The notes: generated from the sequence alone by a model not told the origin. A DNA stretch of 7,477 bases from Candidatus Tariuqbacter arcticus (GCA_013202315.1 JABMRZ010000153.1:1-7477), one strand, 5' to 3'; positions 1-6,265 are shown, counted from the first letter of the stretch. Made by a program: numbers and translations.

Positions 1-49
1 CCTAAATCCTAAATCCTAAATCCTAAATCATACATCCTAAATCCTATTG
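1..49. repeat. Degenerate 7-bp tandem repeat, unit CCTAAAT
   Basis: Seven consecutive heptamers can be read from the first base. Units 1-4 (1-28) are exact CCTAAAT, unit 5 (29-35) is CATACAT, unit 6 (36-42) is exact again and unit 7 (43-49) is CCTATTG. The array may continue to the left of the window. It lies beyond the 3' end of the Wzc-like gene and is not part of any ORF. A related array with unit TAACCCC lies at 4138-4160; both share the core CCTAA. Heptanucleotide arrays are known from bacteria (for example the STRR repeats of cyanobacteria). The unit resembles plant-type telomere repeats but does not equal them, and the adjacent genes are plainly bacterial. Confidence 0.85.
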
Positions 50-165
50 CTAACTTAAGTGAACAACCGAATAATTAATTATCTGCTTAATTCGCTTAAT
101 CTGCTGTGAATTCTTATTATTTCTCAAAGGGTTTAAAAATTTCAAATTATGTTATTCCAGCGAAT

Positions 166-181
166 CGGTCGGGGCTGACCG
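166..181 (-). terminator. Weak hairpin downstream of the Wzc-like gene
   Basis: CGGTC (166-170) and GACCG (177-181) can pair as a 5-bp stem around a 6-nt loop, 11 nt past the stop codon of the minus-strand kinase gene. In the direction of transcription it is not followed by a clear T-tract, so it is at best a weak or factor-assisted terminator. It is listed because it is the only stem found at this operon end. Confidence 0.25.
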
Positions 182-192
182 GCTTACAGATG

Positions 193-2478
193 TTATTTTG
201 ACTTTTCTGGTTTTTGTTTCTTCCTCACCCGTTCACCGGTTCCCTCATCTTCTTGGTAATAATAACTATAGCCGCTGTAATAGTAGCTGTATGGATTATA
301 GTAGCGATAGGCGTAGTAATATCCGTAGCCGTAGCGTCTTTCTGTCTGGTTGAGAATAACACCCAAAATTTCCACATTCAATCGCCGCGAGATATTAACC
401 GCATGTTGAACCGCTTTCTGGCTGGTTGATTCAACCTGAGCGATTAATATCATTCCATCTCCCCGCTCAGCCAATACTCTCGAATCAACGCAAGCCATTA
501 TCGGTGGAGTATCAATTAATATTATATCATATTGTGATCGTATTTCTTGTAAAAGTCCTGACATCTTTCGGGAACCGACAAGTTCGGCTGGATTCGGAGG
601 AGAAGACCCCGCAGTTATCAAATAAAGGTTAGATAATGGAGTCTCCATAGTGATGTCGGATAGTGAAACCTCATCGAAAAGATAATTAGTCAAACCTGGT
701 TTCCGGTTAAACTCAAAATATTTGTGCTGGACGGCGCGCCTAAGGTCACAGTCTAAAATCAGCGTCTTATGACCTCCCTGGGCGAATGAAACAGCCAAGT
801 TAACCGTGGATAGCGATTTTCCCTCCGCGCTGCTGGGGCTGGAAATCACAAAAATCTTCTTTGATTTATCCTTGGCGATGAAAGAAATGCTGGTTTTAAG
901 TGAACGATAAGCCTCTGCGACCGGAGATTTCGCTGAATAGCCAGTTAATATTTTTATTTTATCACCGGGATCGCCATCTTTCTTTATTACTCGAGAAAGA
1001 GTCTCCGTAATATCTCTCGACTGGGTCAGAACCGGAATGGTGCCAAATACCGGCAAACCCAGTTGCTGAACATCATTTTCATCCTTGATAGTGTCATCAA
1101 AACGGTTGATAACTACACAAATCACAACTCCCAGCGACAAAGCAGAGAGTATACCCAATATCAGTTTCTGAGCCTTTCTTCGGGGGATGGGCTTATTGGG
1201 AAGACGGGGCTTGTCTATCACTTTAACCCCGCCCTGTTCCGAAGCCACTCGTATCCGGGCCTCTTCGCGCTTTTCAAGGAGAATGTCAACTGTTTTTTGC
1301 AGCACATCCCGAGACCGAACTAAACCGGCATATTCTAAAATGTCCTTGGAAATATTAGGATGTTCAACCATGAAACGGTCGATCTGTATGCGGTAAAAAT
1401 TGACCTGGTTATCATAACGCTCTTCCTCGATTAAAGCGGCCTCAAGCTCCTTCTCCATGTTATGCAAAGTCATACCAGAATATGAACTGCTCAATTCACC
1501 GCTGGAGGCGGACAATGAGACTGAACGAATAATCTGGTTTAAAATCTGATTGCGTTCCTTTCGTAATGCTTCTATCTCATCAGCATTCAATCCCAATGAC
1601 AAAGCGTTTTCGAGTTTATTTCTGACTTGTTCCAAACGAATTTTAAGCGCAGTATCCTCCTGACCGTAATCTTCCTGGTAGTTTGAAGACAGCTGCGATA
1701 TAAGTTCCTTTATTTGCTTGTCGTAGGAATCTATATTCATCATTACCATCTCCAAACCAGCCTCAGCCTTCGATAGATTCTTTTCCAAATCAAGAAGTTC
1801 TTGACCCACACCCATTTCCGTATCGGCAGCGATGAATTTGTTCTTGCGAAGAAAAGTCTGTAATTCTTCTTCCGCCTTTTCCATTTTCAGGTTTATAAGA
1901 GAAAGCTGGTCATTGATGAATTCGGATACATGGCGCGCATCCTGGCGCTCAAGATCAATGGACCGATTACGAAAATTATCCACCGCCGCTTGAGCCAAGA
2001 AGAGGGCAAATTCCCTATCCTGAGAAATCGCATATACAGTCAGAAAACCCTCCTCGCGAGGATTTGCTTTATAATCAATATTCACTATACTTCTAACCGA
2101 ATCATGCGGCATTTCAGGATAAGTCGCCAAAACCTGTTTAACAACATCATTACTATATTCACGACTATCGAGAATTGAAGTATAGTATTTCTGAGTTTTG
2201 GTTGTCTTGCCGGAACTTTCCACTACTGAAACGGCGTCAAGAAAAGATACACCCTTTACCGATACCATCACTGTAGCGGACGACTTGTAAAGTGGGACCA
2301 TACCTAGCAGATAATAAAGCAAAGGAACTATGACCACAAGCAATGAAACGACAACTATCCAGGGACGCTTCAGAACCGACAACAAGACAGTTATTAGTGT
2401 GATCCCGGGACCGGTAAAAATAAATTGGTCGTCAGTTTGACCTTGAAAGTCTTCGGACTCTCTATGATTTTTGTTCAC
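193..2478 (-). CDS. Wzc-like polysaccharide co-polymerase with BY-kinase domain
   Basis: Inner-membrane protein of 761 aa that should set polysaccharide chain length and drive export with the Wza-like partner encoded upstream, using tyrosine autophosphorylation. Two membrane segments (about 39-60 and 437-458) bracket a periplasmic Wzz-type region; residues about 185-320 look coiled-coil, and a proline-rich PRLPNKPIPRRK (424-435) precedes the second segment. The cytoplasmic kinase domain carries the EAYRSLK oligomerisation motif (522-528), Walker A SPSSAEGKS (547-555, K554), Walker A' ILDCDLRR (574-581) and Walker B IILIDTPP (652-659). The C-terminus has 16 tyrosines in residues 716-741, then a charged 20-residue tail. 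Start is GTG, supported by AAGGA 7 nt upstream (2486-2490). The length matches the single-chain Wzc class of Gram-negatives. Walker A has SA where PG is usual. No Wzb-type phosphatase is visible in the window. Confidence 0.95.
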   Translation of the reverse strand: MNKNHRESEDFQGQTDDQFIFTGPGITLITVLLSVLKRPWIVVVSLLVVIVPLLYYLLGMVPLYKSSATVMVSVKGVSFLDAVSVVESSGKTTKTQKYYTSILDSREYSNDVVKQVLATYPEMPHDSVRSIVNIDYKANPREEGFLTVYAISQDREFALFLAQAAVDNFRNRSIDLERQDARHVSEFINDQLSLINLKMEKAEEELQTFLRKNKFIAADTEMGVGQELLDLEKNLSKAEAGLEMVMMNIDSYDKQIKELISQLSSNYQEDYGQEDTALKIRLEQVRNKLENALSLGLNADEIEALRKERNQILNQIIRSVSLSASSGELSSSYSGMTLHNMEKELEAALIEEERYDNQVNFYRIQIDRFMVEHPNISKDILEYAGLVRSRDVLQKTVDILLEKREEARIRVASEQGGVKVIDKPRLPNKPIPRRKAQKLILGILSALSLGVVICVVINRFDDTIKDENDVQQLGLPVFGTIPVLTQSRDITETLSRVIKKDGDPGDKIKILTGYSAKSPVAEAYRSLKTSISFIAKDKSKKIFVISSPSSAEGKSLSTVNLAVSFAQGGHKTLILDCDLRRAVQHKYFEFNRKPGLTNYLFDEVSLSDITMETPLSNLYLITAGSSPPNPAELVGSRKMSGLLQEIRSQYDIILIDTPPIMACVDSRVLAERGDGMILIAQVESTSQKAVQHAVNISRRLNVEILGVILNQTERRYGYGYYYAYRYYNPYSYYYSGYSYYYQEDEGTGERVRKKQKPEKSK

Positions 2479-2524
2479 GCTATTATCCTTATTGGATTAA
2501 AACGGTTATCATGATAAATTTGGA

Positions 2525-2550
2525 TTCCCGGTAATTATCATAACCGGGAA
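2525..2550 (-). promoter_or_regulatory. Stem-loop spanning the end of the export gene, between the two operon genes
   Basis: TTCCCGGT (2525-2532) and ACCGGGAA (2543-2550) form a perfect 8-bp stem with a 10-nt loop that contains the TGA stop codon (2538-2540) of the Wza-like gene. A perfect 12-bp palindrome TTATCATGATAA (2507-2518) follows in the same 59-bp gap, before the ribosome site of the kinase gene. There is no T-tract, so full termination is unlikely. An mRNA processing, stability or attenuation role that makes less kinase than exporter is possible but inferred. Confidence 0.4.
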
Positions 2551-3449
2551 AGAATCAATGCTGCTGATAAAATATAAGCAACATCGCGCATAACCTGCAC
2601 CCACCAAGTAAACCTTTGCCACTGGTTATATTCATTGACTATAACTATATCACCAGGCTGAACCGATGGAATGGCATCCACCTGTCCGGATGCCATTAGT
2701 TTTTTAACCTTTATCAATTCAGGCATATATTCAGTTCTATAGGAGGGTATATAATAAACATGGTTCAAATTCCCGATTGATGAAACTCCACCGGCAAGAT
2801 TGATCATATCAATAACATTCGCTTCATCATCCATCGGCATGTAATTCCCCGGCGAACGAACCGCACCCAGCACCCTCACATAAGAGGCCGTAGTCAACAT
2901 CGGTACAATTATAATATCCCCATTTACAATTTCAGGAAGCTCGGCTGCACGATCATCTTTCAGATATTCATAGAGATTGATTGAAATTGTCCGCTTTCCC
3001 TCTTTATCACGCCTGATTATTTGAATATCCTTGAGATTCGCCGTGCTCATCGCGCCGCCGGCGATGGAAATCACCCCCTGAAGGTCGATCGGTCCTTGAA
3101 CTTGGTAGGGTCCGGGATTTTTAACTTCGCCTTGAACCCTGATCTGCAACATAAAAAATTCGGAAATATTAATGAAGAGACGAGGTCGTTCAACATAACG
3201 CGTTAAAAGAGGCAATAGAAGCTCGTGCAATTCCGACAATGTTAGCCCGTCAATAGGGATATTTGCCAACATTGGGTAATCTGTGGTTCCGTCCTGACGA
3301 ACTACCGTTGATTTTGACAGTTCAGGATAACCCAAGACGGTGATATTCAACACATTGCCCACATTAATGAATTGTTCCACTGAACCGGCTGTGGGAACTA
3401 AAATGAAGCAGATTATGAAAACAGGAATAAGTGATAAATAATTACGCAA
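2538..3449 (-). CDS. Wza-like outer-membrane polysaccharide export protein (SLBB domains)
   Basis: Outer-membrane polysaccharide export (OPX) protein that forms the exit channel for the polymer and works with the Wzc-like kinase encoded next downstream. With the chosen start it has 303 aa: a hydrophobic signal peptide (about 4-19, likely cut near TAG-S at 22/23), a Poly_export domain (about 26-99; VLNITVLGYPELS), a first SLBB domain from about 103 (VQGEVKNPGPY), a second from about 191 (VRVLGAVRSPGNY) ending in VQPGDIVIV, and a hydrophobic C-terminal helix (about 284-303) that may cross the outer membrane as in E. coli Wza. The frame is open to a TTG at 3512 (324 aa), but that start lacks a good ribosome site and would put about 24 polar residues before the signal peptide. 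The TTG at 3449 has AGGAG 8 nt upstream. No lipobox cysteine is visible, so it is probably not a lipoprotein, unlike Wza. Confidence 0.92.
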   Translation of the reverse strand: MRNYLSLIPVFIICFILVPTAGSVEQFINVGNVLNITVLGYPELSKSTVVRQDGTTDYPMLANIPIDGLTLSELHELLLPLLTRYVERPRLFINISEFFMLQIRVQGEVKNPGPYQVQGPIDLQGVISIAGGAMSTANLKDIQIIRRDKEGKRTISINLYEYLKDDRAAELPEIVNGDIIIVPMLTTASYVRVLGAVRSPGNYMPMDDEANVIDMINLAGGVSSIGNLNHVYYIPSYRTEYMPELIKVKKLMASGQVDAIPSVQPGDIVIVNEYNQWQRFTWWVQVMRDVAYILSAALILSRL

Positions 3450-3457
3450 TAATGTAT

Positions 3458-3462
3458 CTCCT
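3458..3462 (-). promoter_or_regulatory. Ribosome binding site that decides the Wza-like start
   Basis: On the minus strand AGGAG lies 8 nt before the TTG at 3449-3447. The alternative upstream TTG (3512-3510) is preceded only by GGGATATAG. This site, together with the classic signal peptide it places at the N-terminus, selects the shorter protein. Confidence 0.7.
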
Positions 3463-3537
3463 ATATAGAACTTCCGCCTTTCTTCAAAGGCCGTGTTTTT
3501 CGTCGCCTTCAACTATATCCCAATCCCAAAAGAAGCC

Positions 3538-3690
3538 TTATTTCAGACTCGAAAAGGATGTATCACCGGGAGTTGTCGATTTTAATATAGAAATATAGTC
3601 ATTTAATATATCTTTATCAAGTTTTTCAGCTAATTGATTTGGATTTATTTTGGTAACTCCGGCGCTTTTGAGAATCTTCATTTGAATCAT
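3538..3690 (-). pseudogene. 50-aa ORF of unknown function, possible gene remnant
   Basis: Starting from ATG at 3690 (a second in-frame ATG is at 3681) this reads MIQMKILKSAGVTKINP through to a TAA at 3538-3540. The frame stays open for six further codons upstream to a TGA at 3709-3711, so it may be the 3' end of a longer, decayed gene. The composition is soluble and helix-prone, with a lysine- and leucine-rich middle (QLAEKLDKDILNDYISILK) and a polar tail. No Shine-Dalgarno site is visible before either ATG, and the best promoter for the export operon lies inside it. I do not recognise a family. It could be a remnant, a real small protein, or chance. Confidence 0.3.
3592..3620 (-). promoter_or_regulatory. 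Probable sigma70-type promoter of the Wza/Wzc operon
   Basis: Read on the minus strand, TTGATA (3620-3615) is a 5/6 match to the -35 consensus and TATATT (3597-3592) a 5/6 match to the -10, separated by exactly 17 bp. Transcription would begin near 3585 and give a leader of roughly 135 nt before the chosen TTG start. The surroundings are AT-rich, which raises the chance of a random match, and the bacterium's own consensus is unknown. Confidence 0.5.
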
Positions 3691-3802
3691 TTCGAGTGTT
3701 TGAAAAGGTCACGAGTGATTTACGCTGCTAAAATTTTGGCGGTTCACAACCGAATATTTCCGCATAAAACTGTCCCGTCTTTTTCGGACAATTGATAGTT
3801 GA

Positions 3803-3964
3803 TACAACAATAGAGATGAGCTAAAATGTGAAAATTTCCAGGCAAACTATCTATTGGCCGGGAGTTGCGGTATCCTATTCAAATGGAATACCAAAGGCAT
3901 CGAAGATGCAAAAAGAAGTCTGGATCAACCCGAAAAACTTGAAAAAATCGTTTCAGATGATTAA
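3803..3964 (+). pseudogene. Truncated coding remnant, weakly like a TetR-family C-terminus
   Basis: A 53-codon open stretch runs from just after a TGA (3800-3802) to a TAA (3962-3964). It has no ATG, GTG or ribosome site at a sensible place, yet the translation looks like real protein: YLLAGSCGILFKW (residues 15-27 of the stretch), then a charged helical tail ending EKLEKIVSDD. The spacing Y-x3-G-x2-G-x4-W resembles the last helices of the ligand-binding domain of TetR-type regulators; this is a weak family guess from pattern only. If correct, the DNA-binding half is missing, so this is a 3' fragment left by deletion or rearrangement. Confidence 0.3.
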
Positions 3965-4096
3965 TTTTAGGCAACAAAAATGTCCAACTGCTTGATACAT
4001 ACAGAAGCGGCAAGCGCCAGCATAACTATTATAATCATTTTCTCAAAGCAAACCCTCATGCGCCTGCGGCACGCAACGAAACATGAAAATAAGATA

Positions 4097-4131
4097 TGGA
4101 TTCCTCCCCCATAAGCGGGACGGGAATGACA
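4097..4131. repeat. Degenerate palindromic intergenic repeat
   Basis: The ends TGGATTCC (4097-4104) and GGGAATGACA (4122-4131) are imperfect inverted arms around a C-run and G-run centre. Elements with a TGGATTCCCGC...GCGGGAATGACA layout are common dispersed palindromes in many bacterial genomes; this copy looks decayed. It is followed within 7 bp by the TAACCCC array. Confidence 0.4.
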
Positions 4132-4137
4132 GCCTGC

Positions 4138-4160
4138 TAACCCCTAACCCCTAACCCCTA
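4138..4160. repeat. 7-bp tandem repeat, unit TAACCCC
   Basis: Three exact copies of TAACCCC (4138-4158) plus a partial TA can be read. The complementary strand has three runs of four G separated by TTA. The unit shares CCTAA with the array at 1-49, so the export operon lies between two related heptamer arrays. It sits about 105 bp upstream of the E1-alpha start and is non-coding. Confidence 0.85.
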
Positions 4161-4200
4161 TTTTCAGATTAAAGTAGCAGCTGAATTGTCCGATCTATAC

Positions 4201-4212
4201 AAGTAATTACTT
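4201..4212. promoter_or_regulatory. Perfect 12-bp palindrome AAGTAATTACTT upstream of the E1-alpha gene
   Basis: The sequence equals its own reverse complement and ends 53 bp before the E1-alpha start codon. A TTGACG (4217-4222), resembling a -35 box, begins 5 bp later, though no convincing -10 follows. A role as an operator half of this control region is an inference; AT-rich palindromes also arise by chance. Confidence 0.3.
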
Positions 4213-4232
4213 CTATTTGACGAAAAAACATT

Positions 4233-4249
4233 TTTAAACTTAGTTTAAA
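4233..4249. promoter_or_regulatory. Operator-like inverted repeat just before the E1-alpha gene
   Basis: TTTAAACT (4233-4240), one central base, and AGTTTAAA (4242-4249) form a perfect inverted repeat with 8-bp arms. It ends 3 nt before the GAGGA ribosome site. It could bind a dimeric regulator at or just downstream of the promoter, or act as a leader hairpin, though a 1-nt loop argues against RNA folding and favours DNA binding. No regulator gene for it is visible in the window. Confidence 0.45.
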
Positions 4250-4252
4250 GCC

Positions 4253-4257
4253 GAGGA
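4253..4257 (+). promoter_or_regulatory. Ribosome binding site that decides the E1-alpha start
   Basis: GAGGA lies 8 nt before TTG at 4266. The in-frame ATG at 4275 would be 17 nt away, too far. The site therefore supports the TTG start. Confidence 0.7.
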
Positions 4258-4265
4258 ACATTATA

Positions 4266-5252
4266 TTGAGAAATATGTATTCCAAAGAAACACTGGTGAA
4301 CCTTCACAAGTCAATGGTTAGAATAAGATTCAGCGAGGAGAGTCTCGTTGAGCCTATACTGAATGAAGAATTCAAATGTCCGGTTCATTTATACACCGGA
4401 CAGGAAGCTATCGCTGCAGGGGTGGGGGCGGCTTTATCCGATGAAGATTACATCTTTGGTACTCATCGTTCCCACGGCCATTATCTCGCCAAAGGCGGCG
4501 GATTGAAAGAGATGATAGCTGAAATCTATGGAAAAGATACCGGCTGTTCCAGAGGAAGAGGCGGCTCGATGCATTTATACAGCCCCGAAAAAGGATTTTG
4601 CGGTTCAGCCCCCATCGTCGCCGGGACTATTTCATTGGCGCTTGGCAGCGCTTTGGCTTCTTCGATAAGAAAGGATAGACGGGTTACAGTCAGTTTTTTC
4701 GGTGATGGAGCGGCGGGCGAAGGGGTACTGTATGAATCGCTCAATTTTGCCGCACTGAAAAAACTGCCCATTATTTTCGCCTGTGAAAATAATCTATATT
4801 CCACACATCTTCCCATCCGAGAGTGCAGGCCTAATGATAATATCTATCAAATTGCCGAGCCCTTTGGTATCGAAAGTCATAGAATCGACGGTAACGATGT
4901 TTTGCAGGTCTATGAAGCGGCGAAGAATGCTGTCCAACAATGCAGGAATAATCAGGGACCGGTCTTCCTCGAATTTATGACTTACAGAATGCGCGGACAT
5001 GTCGGACCAAACGATAAGATACAGGAAAAACAAACCGATATAAGACCGAAAGCTGAAATAAAGAAATGGGAAAAGAAAAATCCCATCGAGAAGTTCCGTC
5101 GATATCTTCTGGAAAATAATATTCTTGAAGAAAAAGATTTGAACAGAATTGAGCGGGAAATTAATGAAGAAATCGCCGACGCATACCTTTTTGCTAAAGA
5201 AAGCCCACATCCACTAAAAAATGAATTGATAAAATATGTCTTTAAAAACTAA
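4266..5252 (+). CDS. ThDP-dependent 2-oxo-acid dehydrogenase E1 component, alpha subunit
   Basis: Alpha subunit of a heterotetrameric thiamine-diphosphate enzyme of the pyruvate/acetoin dehydrogenase E1 type, which decarboxylates a 2-oxo acid and holds the resulting acyl unit on the cofactor. The 328-aa chain has the normal length of short bacterial alpha subunits. Visible motifs are HRSHGHYLA (67-75), RGRGGSMHL (96-104), the ThDP/Mg signature GDG (146-148) with NN 26 residues later (175-176), and YRMRGHVGPND (240-250), matching the conserved His-containing loop of E1-alpha. The stretch CGSAPIVAGTISLALG (112-127) differs from the GG(N/H)GIVGAQ form of classical pyruvate dehydrogenase. The start is TTG at 4266. 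It is co-transcribed with the beta subunit, overlapping by 17 nt. No E2 or E3 gene is in view, so the enzyme may act as a carboligase in sugar modification or use an E2 encoded elsewhere. Confidence 0.93.
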   Translation: MRNMYSKETLVNLHKSMVRIRFSEESLVEPILNEEFKCPVHLYTGQEAIAAGVGAALSDEDYIFGTHRSHGHYLAKGGGLKEMIAEIYGKDTGCSRGRGGSMHLYSPEKGFCGSAPIVAGTISLALGSALASSIRKDRRVTVSFFGDGAAGEGVLYESLNFAALKKLPIIFACENNLYSTHLPIRECRPNDNIYQIAEPFGIESHRIDGNDVLQVYEAAKNAVQQCRNNQGPVFLEFMTYRMRGHVGPNDKIQEKQTDIRPKAEIKKWEKKNPIEKFRRYLLENNILEEKDLNRIEREINEEIADAYLFAKESPHPLKNELIKYVFKN

Positions 5253-6222
5253 AAAATTGCAATATAGTTTAGCTATTAATGAAGCTCTTCGTCAAATGAT
5301 GGAGCATGATGACACCGTTTTTCTGCTCGGACAAGGGGTTAAAAGTCCCTGGTATGTCGGAAATACAGCGCAGGGACTTCTCGACAAGTTTCCTGAAAGA
5401 GTGATTGATACACCGGTTTCCGAAAATGCCATTACCGGGGCGGCGGTCGGGGCGGCGATTGCCGGTATGAGGCCGGTGGTCGTCCATCCGAGAATGGATT
5501 TTATGTTATACGCCTTCGACCCCATAATCAATCAGGCGGCGAATTGGCATTATATGTCAGGGGGGAATTCAACCGTTCCAGTGGTAATATGGGGTATAAT
5601 CAATCGAGGCGGCGAACAGGCGGCTCAGCATTCTCAAGCGCTGCACGGTCTGTTCAGCCATATCCCCGGACTGAAAGTAGTTATGCCCTCTACTCCTTAC
5701 GACGCGAAAGGGTTGATGGTCGCCGCAATAAAGGATGACAATCCCGTAGTCTTCATCGATGACCGCTGGCTGTATGATATTAAAGAGGAAGTGCCCGAAG
5801 AACTATATTCGGTTCCCATCGGTAAGGGGATTATCAGGAAACCGGGAAAAGATGTGACTTTGGTGGGCATTTCATATATGGCGCATATTGCTTTAAAATC
5901 TGCAATAGCTTTAGAAGAGGATGGCATCGATGTGGAAGTCATTGACTTAAGAACTATAAAACCGATCGATACCGAACTCCTTTTTAAATCGATTAAGAAA
6001 ACCCGTAGAGTCGTCATTGCAGATGTGGGTTGGAAAACCTGTGGAGTCGCGGCTGAACTATCAGCATTGATTAATGAAAACTTCTTTAACTCTTTAAAAT
6101 CTCAGGTTATAAGATTAACTTTACCGGACGCACCCGCTCCGGCAAGCCGTAATTTGGAAGAGGCTTACTACCCAAAAGAAGAGAATATTATATTAACTGT
6201 AAAAAAAATGCTGGGAAATTGA
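5236..6222 (+). CDS. ThDP-dependent 2-oxo-acid dehydrogenase E1 component, beta subunit
   Basis: Beta subunit that pairs with the alpha subunit encoded just upstream to form the active site. The 328-aa chain has the N-terminal pyrimidine-binding domain with DTPVSENAITGAAVGAA (58-74), in which E63 matches the conserved glutamate that activates ThDP, HPRMDF (84-89) and QHSQ (131-134). The C-terminal transketolase domain has VEVIDLRTIKPID (233-245) and ends in DAPAPASRNLEEAYYP (298-313). HPRMDF replaces the IQFxDF of classical E1-beta, and VGWKTCGVAAE (264-274) replaces EGxxTGGxGAE, so this is a distinct subclade. The ATG at 5236 has no Shine-Dalgarno match; the 17-nt overlap suggests translational coupling, which keeps the subunits equal. 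The substrate cannot be read from the sequence. Confidence 0.93.
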   Translation: MSLKTKKLQYSLAINEALRQMMEHDDTVFLLGQGVKSPWYVGNTAQGLLDKFPERVIDTPVSENAITGAAVGAAIAGMRPVVVHPRMDFMLYAFDPIINQAANWHYMSGGNSTVPVVIWGIINRGGEQAAQHSQALHGLFSHIPGLKVVMPSTPYDAKGLMVAAIKDDNPVVFIDDRWLYDIKEEVPEELYSVPIGKGIIRKPGKDVTLVGISYMAHIALKSAIALEEDGIDVEVIDLRTIKPIDTELLFKSIKKTRRVVIADVGWKTCGVAAELSALINENFFNSLKSQVIRLTLPDAPAPASRNLEEAYYPKEENIILTVKKMLGN

Positions 6223-6253
6223 AACACAACAATTACTGAAATCTTTATTCATC

Positions 6254-6259
6254 AAGGAG
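6254..6259 (+). promoter_or_regulatory. Ribosome binding site that decides the aminotransferase start
   Basis: AAGGAG lies 6 nt before ATG at 6266. A TTG two codons earlier (6260) touches the site directly and cannot be used, so the protein starts at MEYE. Confidence 0.8.
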
Positions 6260-6265
6260 TTGTAT

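Larger units (their letters stand above)
3450..4265. other. Divergent intergenic region with remnants, repeats and control signals
   Basis: This stretch of about 800 bp separates the two divergent operons and holds no intact gene of convincing size. From left to right it contains the leader and probable promoter of the export operon, a minus-strand 50-aa ORF, a plus-strand 53-codon open stretch without a good start, a degenerate palindromic repeat (4097-4131), a TAACCCC tandem array (4138-4160), and two perfect palindromes followed by the ribosome site of the E1-alpha gene. The middle part (about 3690-3800 and 3965-4090) shows nothing I can identify. The overall impression is of decayed coding DNA and repeats. 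Confidence 0.6.

Noticed and set aside
1..49. Eukaryotic telomere or chromosome end
   Set aside because: CCTAAAT and TAACCCC differ from standard telomere units, the arrays are short and internal, and all neighbouring genes are bacterial.
3471..3478. GGCGGAAG on the minus strand, resembling the ops/JUMPstart core GGCGGTAG of RfaH-controlled polysaccharide operons
   Set aside because: It has one mismatch in the core, the rest of the ops consensus is missing, and it lies right next to the ribosome site rather than early in a long leader.
3450..3512. Longer 324-aa form of the Wza-like protein starting at TTG 3512
   Set aside because: It has no good ribosome site and puts a polar stretch of about 24 residues before the signal peptide, while the TTG at 3449 has AGGAG at ideal spacing.
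3566..3867. Direct repeat of CCGGGAGTTG at 3566-3575 and 3858-3867
   Set aside because: Ten bases repeated once, with no extended similarity around them, is compatible with chance and does not look like a target-site duplication or att site.
3967..4059. 30-aa minus-strand ORF with a signal-peptide-like start (MIIIVMLALAASVC)
   Set aside because: It is very short, has no clear ribosome site and no mature part after the hydrophobic segment; chance or a dead fragment is more likely.
3980..4114. 44-aa plus-strand ORF beginning MSNCLIH
   Set aside because: It runs into the palindromic repeat, has odd composition and no ribosome site, and resembles no protein I know.
1..4160. CRISPR array from the repeated short motifs
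   Set aside because: The repeats are contiguous heptamers without spacers, and no cas genes are present.
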